From positions 1-8,959 of the forward strand of contig CAXQRU010000069.1 in NCBI GenBank assembly GCA_964226685.1: 8,959 nt of DNA, read 5' to 3'. Below, piece by piece: positions 1 to 6,332 of the stretch (position 1 is the first letter of the stretch; every line of letters begins with the position of its first letter). The notes under the pieces are model-generated. The model was not told the origin of the DNA. It made no database searches and was given only the letters and a program-made list of their open reading frames with translations. The DNA is from CAXQRU01 sp964226685 (GTDB lineage: Bacteria; Pseudomonadota; Gammaproteobacteria; Pseudomonadales; Cellvibrionaceae). Made by a program: the position numbers and the translations under genes.

Positions 1-38
1 CTTATACACTCTTTCCCTACACGACGCTCTTCCGATCT
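1..38 (+). other. Illumina sequencing adapter remnant (not biological)
   Basis: Bases 5-38 are identical to the 3' end of the Illumina TruSeq universal adapter / read 1 primer site, ending in the characteristic CTCTTCCGATCT. Bases 1-9 (CTTATACAC) also coincide with part of the Nextera mosaic end, which may be chance or an adapter chimera. This is untrimmed library sequence at a contig end. Nothing should be annotated on it, and any reading frame crossing base 38 is false beyond that point. Confidence 0.97.
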
Positions 39-101
39 CTGCTCACATAATCTAGACGGATAAGTGGCTTCGTCAAAGTCACGGCGCATATCTTCTTTCA
101 T
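39..101 (-). CDS. Possible 5' fragment of an unknown gene, cut by the contig end
   Basis: On the minus strand an ATG at base 101 opens a frame of 21 codons that stays open until it meets the adapter at base 38. It begins MKEDMRRDFDEATYP and ends in LCEQ. A TAA stop lies in the same frame three codons upstream (bases 110-108), so 101 is the only start available. No convincing Shine-Dalgarno site precedes it. It lies downstream of, and on the same strand as, the two genes at 146-1396, so it could be the third gene of that unit. The fragment is too short to assign a family, and a chance open frame of this length is quite possible. Confidence 0.3.
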
Positions 102-145
102 TTCATGTTACCCAATAACCCTAGCACAGAAAATTTTTAGGCGAC

Positions 146-1075
146 CTAATGACGAGCATTTTGAAAACGCTTCACCCATTCACAGGCAGCATTAGATATT
201 CTTTTATTTTGCTCTTTCTTTGGATCTTCAGAATAACTCATTAACTTTGTCATTAATGCAGGAATAGCATTTTCTGTTAGCGAGGCCTCTAGAGCCAACA
301 TTTCAACAACAAATCGCTTTTGTGCTTCTGACAAAAGAGTTTCATCATAATCATTTGGAAGCATTATTTTTTTAGTTGACACAAAATGTTCAACCAGAAT
401 AAACATCCATAGCTTTCCCTGCGACATCGGCTGTAATGGCTCTAAGCTTTGCCAACATTCTAACCGAGGCCATTGATGATTGGATAACTGCTCCCATATT
501 TCATGAAGATGCGAGTCAACCAACATATCATAGGCGTCTCTATCACTATCATTTTCTGGCCATGCGGCTAGGTTTTTTGCATAGTGATCCGTTTGCCATG
601 CATCGTACTCTTTCTCAGATATTCGTTCATTTTCATAAAGATAAAATACGTGTAGGTACTCTAAAAAATTATCCAGACCCAAACAAAATGGCTGATAACC
701 ACCTTCAAAAAAATCAAGGTATATTTTATACTCACCATTATCCTCTGGAGTAGTATTTAACAAAAAAACACCGACGCCATTACCGCCAATTTCTAAAAAC
801 CCACAAAGCTGCTTGGCAAGGCACACTTGCCATGAATGAGCGGCGACTCCTGTCGCAATTCTTGGCCAAGGATCGCAAAACGTATCAATATAAATCTCAC
901 TGATACTCGCTGAAAGCTTTTCTAATATGGCCATAAATGCCTCTAAAGGCGACTCTGGCAAAGAAGGCATAACAGTGCCGTTCGAGCAGACCCCAAACAA
1001 CCCCTCAACAATTTGATGATTAACAGGGTTACCTTTCTTTTTGTCTGTAATATACGAAAGTAAATCTATGCTCAT
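146..1075 (-). CDS. Unknown protein, 309 aa (weakly SUKH/SMI1-like)
   Basis: I do not recognise this gene with certainty. The product is acidic, has no signal peptide or membrane segment, and is rich in aromatic residues and Trp, so it is probably cytoplasmic. Residues about 90-145 (FLEIGGNGVGVFLL, then KIYLDFFEGG, then LDNFLEYL) look like the strand-loop-strand core plus terminal helix seen in SMI1/KNR4 (SUKH) proteins. That superfamily includes many immunity proteins of polymorphic toxins, but this is a visual impression only. The start at 1075 gives a short, Met-Ser beginning with only a weak ribosome site upstream. It lies 21 bases after the stop of the 99-aa gene, so the two are probably co-transcribed. 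The intervening bases hold a 12-bp palindrome around an EcoRI-type core (1084-1095). Base composition is more AT-rich than polA. Confidence 0.8.
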   Translation of the reverse strand: MSIDLLSYITDKKKGNPVNHQIVEGLFGVCSNGTVMPSLPESPLEAFMAILEKLSASISEIYIDTFCDPWPRIATGVAAHSWQVCLAKQLCGFLEIGGNGVGVFLLNTTPEDNGEYKIYLDFFEGGYQPFCLGLDNFLEYLHVFYLYENERISEKEYDAWQTDHYAKNLAAWPENDSDRDAYDMLVDSHLHEIWEQLSNHQWPRLECWQSLEPLQPMSQGKLWMFILVEHFVSTKKIMLPNDYDETLLSEAQKRFVVEMLALEASLTENAIPALMTKLMSYSEDPKKEQNKRISNAACEWVKRFQNARH

Positions 1076-1096
1076 AATACTTAATTGAATTCAATA

Positions 1097-1396
1097 TTAA
1101 AATGCAATAAACCTTAGCCTAACTTGTTCATATTGCTGACGGAACCGCCTAACACGATCAAATATTTCTGGCTGCTCGCTTGCTAGAATATTTCCCCACT
1201 CACTCAGCAAGTTTGACTCGAGCAAATCGTATTTGCATTCGCTCCCTTGACCAAGGCTAGAAGCCATACTTCGAACACCACTCGCCTCATAACTGAGAAT
1301 CACGTGCTGATCAGATTTTATATGATACATTTCAGCTAGCCTTTCTAAATCATTGGCAAGCCGCTCGCCTATTATTTTTAACTCTTCGATTTGCAT
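1097..1396 (-). CDS. Unknown small protein, 99 aa, first gene of a minus-strand pair
   Basis: I do not recognise the family. The product starts MQIEELKIIGERLANDLERL and looks mostly helical and highly charged. An N-terminal amphipathic helix (about 1-25) is followed by a short central segment with a possible strand (HVILSYEA), and a C-terminal helix rich in Arg and Gln (about 75-95). There is no signal peptide or membrane segment. A purine-rich GAAGAG lies about 11 bases upstream of the ATG, a rather long spacing. It is the upstream partner of the 309-aa gene (21-base gap) and is divergent from znuA across 155 bases. A small protein plus a larger partner could be an accessory or toxin-antitoxin/immunity-like pair, but no toxin or nuclease motif is visible in either. 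Confidence 0.75.
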   Translation of the reverse strand: MQIEELKIIGERLANDLERLAEMYHIKSDQHVILSYEASGVRSMASSLGQGSECKYDLLESNLLSEWGNILASEQPEIFDRVRRFRQQYEQVRLRFIAF

Positions 1397-1551
1397 AACG
1401 AAAACTCTTCATCACCCAGGGCTTGGAGGATGGCCGTAAGCCCAAATCAGAACTGGACGCCCCAAAACCCAGCAACATCCTAAATTTCATCTCTGCTCTC
1501 GAACCTGTTATGATTGCGCCCAAAATTTGTCTAATTGGATAGTAAGTCAAG

Positions 1552-2415
1552 ATGAAGTGGATTGCCAGCCTAGTGCTTTTTACCCTGTGTATCAACGGCC
1601 ATGCCAAGCGCATAGCCGCCAGTGATGTGCTCACAACCATTCGCCCCCTACAAATGATTGCCCAGGAAATTGCCGGCGAACACTACACCGTCAGGCCGCT
1701 TTTGCCCGCTTCCGTCTCACACCACTATTCACTGAAAGCAAGCGATCACTATCACATCAAAGCCTCACAATTAGTGATTTGGATTGGCCCTGAGTTAGAG
1801 CGTTTCTTAGAAAAAGCCATTGATGAACGAGCGCTGCCCACTTTGCAAATTGGCGAGCTAGCGCTCAATTGGCCCGATGACCACCATGAAGCACATGATG
1901 ACCATGACCACGACGCCAAGGACCCTCACGTCTGGCTCGACCCACAAAACGTCAAACTCATCGGCGATGCCATTGCTGAAAAGCTATCTGAGATGAACCC
2001 CAGCGCCGCTGAAGATTTTCAAAAAAATGCCCAATCGCTTGCGATCAAAATGGATAGATTGGAGGCCGCCTTACAATCGCAGCTTACTCCAATAAAGAAC
2101 AAAGCCTTTATTGTGCTTCATCCCGCCTACGGACATTTCGTGGAGCGCTTTGGCCTAAACCAGATCGATTTTATTGTCAAAACGCCGGAACAAGCCGCTG
2201 GAGCAAAGCATTTACTGGCACTTAGACAAAAAAAGGTGGAGTGTGTGATGGGGGAAGTGGGTCACGCGAAAAGTTCAGCCGCTCAGCTAAGTCAAGCGCT
2301 TGGCGCCCGTCTCGGCGAGCTTGATCCGCTAGGGAGCAAGCTCGATGGGGCAAGCATTGATCGGCTTATCCAAACGATAGCTGATGAATTTGTGCAGTGC
2401 TTCGATCCTGCTTAA
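1552..2415 (+). CDS. znuA: Zinc ABC transporter periplasmic binding protein ZnuA
   Basis: The product (287 aa) is the high-affinity zinc-binding component that delivers periplasmic Zn2+ to the ZnuBC transporter. Residues 1-18 form a signal peptide, with likely cleavage after GHA. The expected metal-site histidines are visible: His57 in the SHHYSLKASD segment (usually PHDYxLxPSD), His126 in DPHVWLDP, and His190 in the LHPAYGHF motif. A His/Asp-rich charged loop (about 109-121) is typical of ZnuA and separates it from manganese-type relatives. LDPLG (258-261) is also conserved. Cys231 and Cys283 correspond in position to the disulfide pair of E. coli ZnuA. The length is normal to slightly short for the family. 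ZnuB, ZnuC and Zur are not in this window. Zur repression would be expected, but I see no convincing full Zur box upstream, only a lone TGTTATGAT at 1506-1514. The ribosome site is weak. Confidence 0.95.
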   Translation: MKWIASLVLFTLCINGHAKRIAASDVLTTIRPLQMIAQEIAGEHYTVRPLLPASVSHHYSLKASDHYHIKASQLVIWIGPELERFLEKAIDERALPTLQIGELALNWPDDHHEAHDDHDHDAKDPHVWLDPQNVKLIGDAIAEKLSEMNPSAAEDFQKNAQSLAIKMDRLEAALQSQLTPIKNKAFIVLHPAYGHFVERFGLNQIDFIVKTPEQAAGAKHLLALRQKKVECVMGEVGHAKSSAAQLSQALGARLGELDPLGSKLDGASIDRLIQTIADEFVQCFDPA

Positions 2416-2653
2416 CCGAGATCAATAAGCCACGGTTGGCTAAATACTCTCTATGCTCCTCGGTTAACTCATCGGTAAAGCTGGCGAAACTGGCTCGAAT
2501 ATGACGATCAGTGCAGGTTGAACTGAATCTTAATAGGCTGATCACTGACTTTGGATCGGACAATTTGTGTCTCACACCGGTTTTGTGGCGCACATGGTTT
2601 GCCAATTGCTGTAAACGATAAACCCCGGTCTGAGAAAGAATAAATGCTTGCAT
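2366..2653 (-). CDS. Unknown small protein, 95 aa, convergent with znuA
   Basis: I do not recognise the family. The product begins MQAFILSQTGVYRLQQLANH and continues with a basic middle part and an acidic helix (TDELTEEHREYLANRGLL). It has the composition of a real soluble protein. I chose the ATG at 2653 because a GGGG stretch sits 7 bases upstream. An ATG at 2674 and a TTG at 2677 would add 7 or 8 residues but have no ribosome site. The last 50 bases overlap the 3' end of znuA on the opposite strand. Stand-alone minus-strand unit: its upstream neighbour is the gene-free region before polA. Prediction as real coding sequence is likely but unproven; a conserved homologue elsewhere would settle it. 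Confidence 0.65.
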   Translation of the reverse strand: MQAFILSQTGVYRLQQLANHVRHKTGVRHKLSDPKSVISLLRFSSTCTDRHIRASFASFTDELTEEHREYLANRGLLISVKQDRSTAQIHQLSFG

Positions 2654-2897
2654 GTGTAAACCCCAATGTTGCATCAAATGAAAGAAGAATTGCTCAGTAA
2701 GTGTTCTTTAGTGTAGACAAGGGGTACCATTATGAAAGCTTCATTTTGTGCGCTGCATCAAGAAAATTAAAAGAAATTGCAGTTTTTTCGACACTCCGAC
2801 ACGCAGCCAAACCCCTTCCAAGCCTTTAGTTATAAGCTCGTTTGAAGCATAAGAAATTAGTCTAGCGAAGGCACAAAAAACAACAATCGATAAGCAT

Positions 2898-2950
2898 AAA
2901 AAAGCCCGCAAGAGCGATTCAATTTTGGAGAGAAGGCGCTCGAGCGGGCT
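2898..2950 (-). terminator. Strong intrinsic terminator (minus strand)
   Basis: Stem AGCCCGC (2903-2909) pairs with GCGGGCT (2944-2950). After a 2x2 internal loop, GAGCG (2912-2916) pairs with CGCTC (2937-2941), leaving a 20-base loop. Read on the minus strand the stem is followed by six T (2903-2898). On the plus strand it is followed by A, so it is not a terminator for znuA-direction transcripts. No protein gene on the minus strand ends here, so it needs a non-coding transcript or serves to insulate the 95-aa gene from antisense transcription. Confidence 0.8.
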
Positions 2951-2994
2951 AAAAAAGTAATAACAGGAAAATACCGGTAATTTGTTACCAGATG
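2898..2994 (-). ncRNA. Candidate small regulatory RNA upstream of polA
   Basis: No protein can be read here, yet the minus strand carries a complete small transcription unit. The promoter candidate at 3029-3001 would start transcription near 2994, and the intrinsic terminator ends at 2898, giving about 97 nt. The predicted RNA has a 5' hairpin (GGUAA-CAAA-UUACC), a U- and C-rich single-stranded linker, and a strong terminal stem with a U-run at the 3' end. This is the usual layout of Hfq-binding small RNAs. The 20-nt terminal loop contains CUUCUCUCC, which could pair with Shine-Dalgarno regions. Spot 42 (enterobacteria) and ErsA (Pseudomonas) are encoded downstream of polA; this one lies upstream, points away from polA and shows no obvious sequence likeness to Spot 42. 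Inference only. Confidence 0.45.
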
Positions 2995-3008
2995 TTACCT
3001 ATAGTAAC
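2976..3008. repeat. Cluster of GTTAC(C) half-sites, possible operator
   Basis: TGTTACC occurs twice as a direct repeat at 2983-2989 and 2993-2999, ten bases apart, about one helical turn. Each has an inverted partner: GGTAA at 2976-2980 before the first and GTAAC at 3004-3008 after the second. The cluster lies over the -10 box and start of the candidate minus-strand promoter, where a repressor would act. The cognate regulator is unknown. The left pair would also form the 5' hairpin of the predicted RNA. Confidence 0.4.
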
Positions 3009-3029
3009 GAATTTATGCTGCAACCGCAA
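3001..3029 (-). promoter_or_regulatory. Candidate sigma-70 promoter of the small RNA
   Basis: On the minus strand a -35-like TTGCGG (3029-3024) and a -10-like TACTAT (3006-3001) are separated by exactly 17 bases. Each hexamer matches the consensus at four of six positions. The predicted start is near 2994, about 45 bases before the terminator stem. The spacing is ideal but the hexamers are imperfect. Confidence 0.4.
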
Positions 3030-3041
3030 ATTTTTTCTTCA

Positions 3042-3057
3042 ATTATTTTAAAATAAT
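3042..3057. repeat. Perfect 16-bp AT palindrome upstream of polA
   Basis: ATTATTTTAAAATAAT is a perfect inverted repeat centred between 3049 and 3050. It contains the best polA -10-like hexamer (TAAAAT) on the plus strand. It could be an operator or simply AT-rich promoter DNA. Confidence 0.5.
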
Positions 3058-3066
3058 GTTTCTCAG

Positions 3067-3082
3067 GGTGACACTCGTCACC
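3067..3082 (+). repeat. Short perfect hairpin in the probable polA leader
   Basis: GGTGAC (3067-3072) and GTCACC (3077-3082) form a 6-bp stem with the tetraloop ACTC. It is followed by AAAAA rather than T on the plus strand, so it is not a terminator. It lies about 80 bases before the polA start and could be an mRNA structure or a protein-binding site. Confidence 0.45.
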
Positions 3083-3162
3083 AAAAATCGCAAAAGTGCT
3101 AGCGGCCTTTAAGGAGTTAGCCAAGTTGTGTATCCTTGCCCTTTTGCCAACAGGATACCTTC

Positions 3163-5892
3163 ATGTCTGCACCTACTGTTCTGGTCGATGGGTCTTCGTA
3201 CCTTTATCGAGCCTACCACGCCATGCCCAATCTATCCGCCTCCAATGGTCAACCTACGGGCGCGGTTCGCGGCGTGATCAGTATGCTTCGACGGCTCAGT
3301 AAGGACTACCCCGAAAGCACCATCATCGTCATCTTCGACGCCAAGGGCAAAACTTTTCGTGACGATATTTTCAGCCAATATAAGGCTAACCGACCACCAA
3401 TGCCAGACGATCTGAGAGAGCAAATTGCACCCATTCATGAGATCGTTAAAGCCATGGGCTTACCTTTGGTCATGGTCGACAATGTTGAGGCTGATGATGT
3501 CATTGGCACTCTGGCCGCACAAGCCAAAGAGGCTCAAGAATCCATCGTCATATCCACCGGTGATAAAGACATGGCACAATTGGTATGTGATAAGGTCACC
3601 CTGGTCAATACGATGACGGAAGTGACCCTTGATATTGAAGGCGTTCATAATAAATTCGGCATTGGGCCTGAATTGATCATCGACTATCTAGCGCTTCGCG
3701 GTGACAGCGTGGACAATATTCCGGGCGTACCCGGCGTTGGCGAAAAAACAGCGATTGCCCTCCTTCAAGGCCTAGGGGGACTCGACGATATTTACGCCCA
3801 GCTTGATAAAATCCCTGAACTCAGTTTTCGCGGTGCCAAAACCATGGCCCAAAAGCTGGAAGAGCATAAAGACAATGCTTACTTATCTTATCAGCTGGCT
3901 ACTATCAAAACCGACGTCGAGCTTGAACAGCAATTGCACGAATACACCATGGCCGCTCCAGATGAAAAGCAACTGCTTGAACTCTTTAAGCGCTTAGAAT
4001 TTAAAAGTTGGATTGCCGAGCTACAGGGTGAAACGACAGAGAATGCCAAACCCACACTGCCCGCGCCCCCTGTGATCGAAAAAACCGACTACCAAACCAT
4101 TTTAGACGCAGAGCATTGGCAACATTGGCTGGGTAAACTCCGCGAGGCCACCATTATCGCTATCGATACCGAAACCAATAGCCTTGATTATATGCAAGCC
4201 AAGATTATCGGCTTTTCATTTTGCGTGCACGCGGGAGAGGCGGCTTATCTACCCGTTGGCCATGATTATATGGGCGCCCCTGAGCAATTAGCCCTCGAGC
4301 AAGTATTGACCGATCTCAAGCCTTTACTGGAAGACCCTGCCATCAAAAAAGTGGGACAAAACATCAAATATGACGCCCATGTTTTGCAAAATCATGGCGT
4401 GCAATTGCAAGGCATTGCTTTTGATACCATGCTCGAGTCCTACGTGTGGGACGCCACCGCCAGCAAGCACGATATGGACTCCTTGGCCAAAATGTACCTC
4501 AATCATACTTGCACCAGCTTTGAAAGCATTGCGGGCAAGGGCGCCAAGCAAATTACTTTTAACCAAATCGCTCTCGAACAGGCTGCCCCCTACGCCTGTG
4601 AAGATGCAGACATCACTCTCAGGCTACACCAAGTTCTCTGGCCCACTCTGTTGATGCAAGGCAGCCTAAAGTCAGTGCTTACCAACCTGGAAATACCCTT
4701 GGTTTCTGTGCTAAAAACCATTGAGCGCCATGGAGCACTGATCGACAAGCAAACCTTAGCCGATCACAGTTATGAGCTTGGCGAGCAACTCAAATCCTTA
4801 GAGAAAACGGTGTATGAACTGGCTGGAGAAGAATTTAATTTAGGCTCACCCAAGCAATTGGCCGGCATCCTCTTTGATAAGCTTGGGCTACCCGTGGTGA
4901 AAAAGCCCAAGAAAGGCGCACAGCCCTCCACAGCAGAAGCCGTTTTGCAGGAGTTAGCACTTACTCACGACCTACCCAAGTATTTACTTGAGCACCGCAG
5001 CTTATCCAAACTCAAATCAACCTACACCGATAAGCTGCCACAAATGATCAACCCAGATACAGGACGAGTTCATACCTCATATCATCAAGCCATTACCGCG
5101 ACAGGTCGCCTGTCATCCTCAGACCCAAACCTACAAAATATTCCCATCCGAACCGCAGAAGGCCGTCGTATTCGCCAAGCGTTTGTGGCACCCCAGGGCT
5201 ATAAAATTCTAGCCGCCGACTACTCGCAGATTGAACTGCGAATTATGGCGCATTTATCGGATGACCAAGGTCTACTCGACGCCTTCTCTCAAGGCCTGGA
5301 TATTCACCGTGCCACCGCCGCCGAGGTCAATGATGTGGCCTTAGAAGACGTCACTGATGAACAGCGCCGCAGTGCCAAAGCGGTTAACTTTGGCTTGATT
5401 TATGGCATGTCCGCCTTTGGCTTGGCCAAACAACTACACATCAGCCGAACCGATGCGCAATACGCCATCAATCGCTACTTTGAGCGCTACCCAGGCGTGA
5501 AGCGCTATATGGATGCCACCCGCGCGAATGCGTCCGAAACTGGCTTTGTCGAAACGGTATTGGGCCGGCGCTTATACTTGCCTGAAATTCGATCATCTAA
5601 TGCTATCCAGCGCCAAGCAGCCGAGCGCACGGCCATCAACGCGCCCATGCAGGGCACGGCAGCCGATATCATCAAGCAGGCGATGATATCGGTGGATCAA
5701 TGGCTTAGAGAGAGCAACATCGATGCAAAAATCATCATGCAAGTGCACGATGAATTAGTCTTTGAAGTCGCCGAGAGTGCTGTAGAAACACTGCAAAAAG
5801 AGCTGCCACCACTCATGGCCAACGCCGCCAGCCTAAAAGTACCCCTGGTGGTGGATATTGGCGTGGGTAATAATTGGGATGAGGCGCACTAA
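3163..5892 (+). CDS. polA: DNA polymerase I
   Basis: The product (909 aa; E. coli 928) fills gaps in repair and removes Okazaki primers. All three domains are present. The 5'-nuclease domain (about 1-290) keeps Asp9, Glu109/Asp111/Asp112, Asp134/Asp136 (STGDKD) and Asp181/Asp184. The 3'-5' proofreading domain (about 315-500) keeps the DEDDy set: Asp335/Glu337 in DTETNSLD, Asp404, and Tyr477/Asp481 in YACEDAD. The polymerase domain (about 500-909) has motif A with Asp686 (DYSQIELR), the O-helix with Lys739 and Tyr747, and motif C His862-Asp863-Glu864 (QVHDELVFE). All exonuclease and polymerase activities should be intact. The ATG at 3163 has AGGA 8 bases upstream and begins MSAPTVLVDGSS, as in the family. 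The frame is open for nine codons more, to a TTG at 3136, but that start is less likely. The next gene follows after 5 bases. Confidence 0.98.
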   Translation: MSAPTVLVDGSSYLYRAYHAMPNLSASNGQPTGAVRGVISMLRRLSKDYPESTIIVIFDAKGKTFRDDIFSQYKANRPPMPDDLREQIAPIHEIVKAMGLPLVMVDNVEADDVIGTLAAQAKEAQESIVISTGDKDMAQLVCDKVTLVNTMTEVTLDIEGVHNKFGIGPELIIDYLALRGDSVDNIPGVPGVGEKTAIALLQGLGGLDDIYAQLDKIPELSFRGAKTMAQKLEEHKDNAYLSYQLATIKTDVELEQQLHEYTMAAPDEKQLLELFKRLEFKSWIAELQGETTENAKPTLPAPPVIEKTDYQTILDAEHWQHWLGKLREATIIAIDTETNSLDYMQAKIIGFSFCVHAGEAAYLPVGHDYMGAPEQLALEQVLTDLKPLLEDPAIKKVGQNIKYDAHVLQNHGVQLQGIAFDTMLESYVWDATASKHDMDSLAKMYLNHTCTSFESIAGKGAKQITFNQIALEQAAPYACEDADITLRLHQVLWPTLLMQGSLKSVLTNLEIPLVSVLKTIERHGALIDKQTLADHSYELGEQLKSLEKTVYELAGEEFNLGSPKQLAGILFDKLGLPVVKKPKKGAQPSTAEAVLQELALTHDLPKYLLEHRSLSKLKSTYTDKLPQMINPDTGRVHTSYHQAITATGRLSSSDPNLQNIPIRTAEGRRIRQAFVAPQGYKILAADYSQIELRIMAHLSDDQGLLDAFSQGLDIHRATAAEVNDVALEDVTDEQRRSAKAVNFGLIYGMSAFGLAKQLHISRTDAQYAINRYFERYPGVKRYMDATRANASETGFVETVLGRRLYLPEIRSSNAIQRQAAERTAINAPMQGTAADIIKQAMISVDQWLRESNIDAKIIMQVHDELVFEVAESAVETLQKELPPLMANAASLKVPLVVDIGVGNNWDEAH

Positions 5893-5897
5893 GGTCT

Positions 5898-6278
5898 ATG
5901 CAAATCCGCTATTTGAATACCGACCTTGAGCTTGAATCACCCAATGATTTAACACCCATTGTCGATGCATTTGGGGAGGACGTCTTCAACCTCTACCATG
6001 GTGAGGCTCGCGGACATTATCTGGCAACCTTTGAAAATGGCGAGGGCAGCCCAGACACCGTGATTCAACTATTTTGCACCCTTGTGGAAGGCTTTGATCC
6101 CGCGCTTAAACAACAGTGGGATCAATGCTATAGTCGAGTTTTTGATATCGGCTACGAAGGCGGCGCCCATCAAAACAGTTATACGGATGAGCTGCACGCT
6201 GAAACTTTACAGAGAGTCGCAGCCCTCAATGGGAGTATTCGCATTACGGTGTATCCTATGAATGACGCACTTCATTGA
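5898..6278 (+). CDS. Unknown protein, 126 aa, coupled to polA
   Basis: I do not recognise this family. The product begins MQIRYLNTDLELESPNDL and appears to be a small acidic alpha/beta protein without signal peptide or membrane segments. Its first strand (residues 1-12) and last strand (IRITVYP, near the C-terminus) look like an edge pair. The middle contains GEARGHYLATFE and a helix LFCTLVEGFDP. It starts 5 bases after the polA stop, with AAGG only 4 bases before its ATG, so translation by coupling from polA is likely. Position in the polA transcript suggests regular expression but does not prove a role in DNA repair. Composition is like polA, so it looks native rather than recently acquired. 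Confidence 0.8.
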   Translation: MQIRYLNTDLELESPNDLTPIVDAFGEDVFNLYHGEARGHYLATFENGEGSPDTVIQLFCTLVEGFDPALKQQWDQCYSRVFDIGYEGGAHQNSYTDELHAETLQRVAALNGSIRITVYPMNDALH

Positions 6279-6332
6279 AGTCATGTAGACTTTGCCCTAC
6301 TCTGAATTTAAACTTCACAATAAGGAATAATC

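Larger units (their letters stand above)
2654..3162. other. Gene-free regulatory region upstream of polA
   Basis: About 500 bases without a convincing protein gene. The left part (2654-2897) should contain the minus-strand promoter of the 95-aa gene; I could not identify clear -35/-10 boxes. The right part holds, in order, a minus-strand terminator (2903-2950), a GTTAC half-site cluster (2976-3008), a minus-strand promoter candidate (3001-3029), an AT palindrome (3042-3057) and a GC-containing hairpin (3067-3082). A TAAAAT hexamer at 3049-3054 is the best -10 candidate for polA, but it lacks a matching -35. Confidence 0.8.

Noticed and set aside
436..753. Plus-strand frame of 105 codons opposite the 309-aa gene
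   Set aside because: Lies wholly inside the minus-strand gene, with no ribosome site and a His/Phe-rich translation typical of an antisense shadow.
1419..1443. GGGCTT/AAGCCC hairpin between the divergent genes
   Set aside because: The stem is 6 bp with a 13-base loop and no T-run; too weak to call a terminator or riboswitch.
1506..1514. TGTTATGAT as a Zur box for znuA
   Set aside because: Only one half-site resembles the Zur consensus; the inverted second half is missing.
1350..1640. Minus-strand open frame of 96 codons across the znuA start
   Set aside because: It overlaps both the 99-aa gene and znuA on top of their regulatory gap and its translation is low-complexity Arg/Ser-rich. It is a shadow frame.
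2732..2770. 12-codon frame MKASFCALHQEN preceded by AAGGGG
   Set aside because: The ribosome site is good, but the frame is too short, has no regulatory codon run and no following gene on that strand close enough to be attenuated.
3136..3162. Upstream in-frame TTG start for polA adding nine residues
   Set aside because: The ATG at 3163 has a ribosome site and gives the normal family N-terminus.
3096..3302. Plus-strand frame of 68 codons overlapping the polA start, with AAGGAG inside
   Set aside because: It lies in another frame of polA and has no family features. The AAGGAG at 3111-3116 is not properly spaced for polA and serves no better start.
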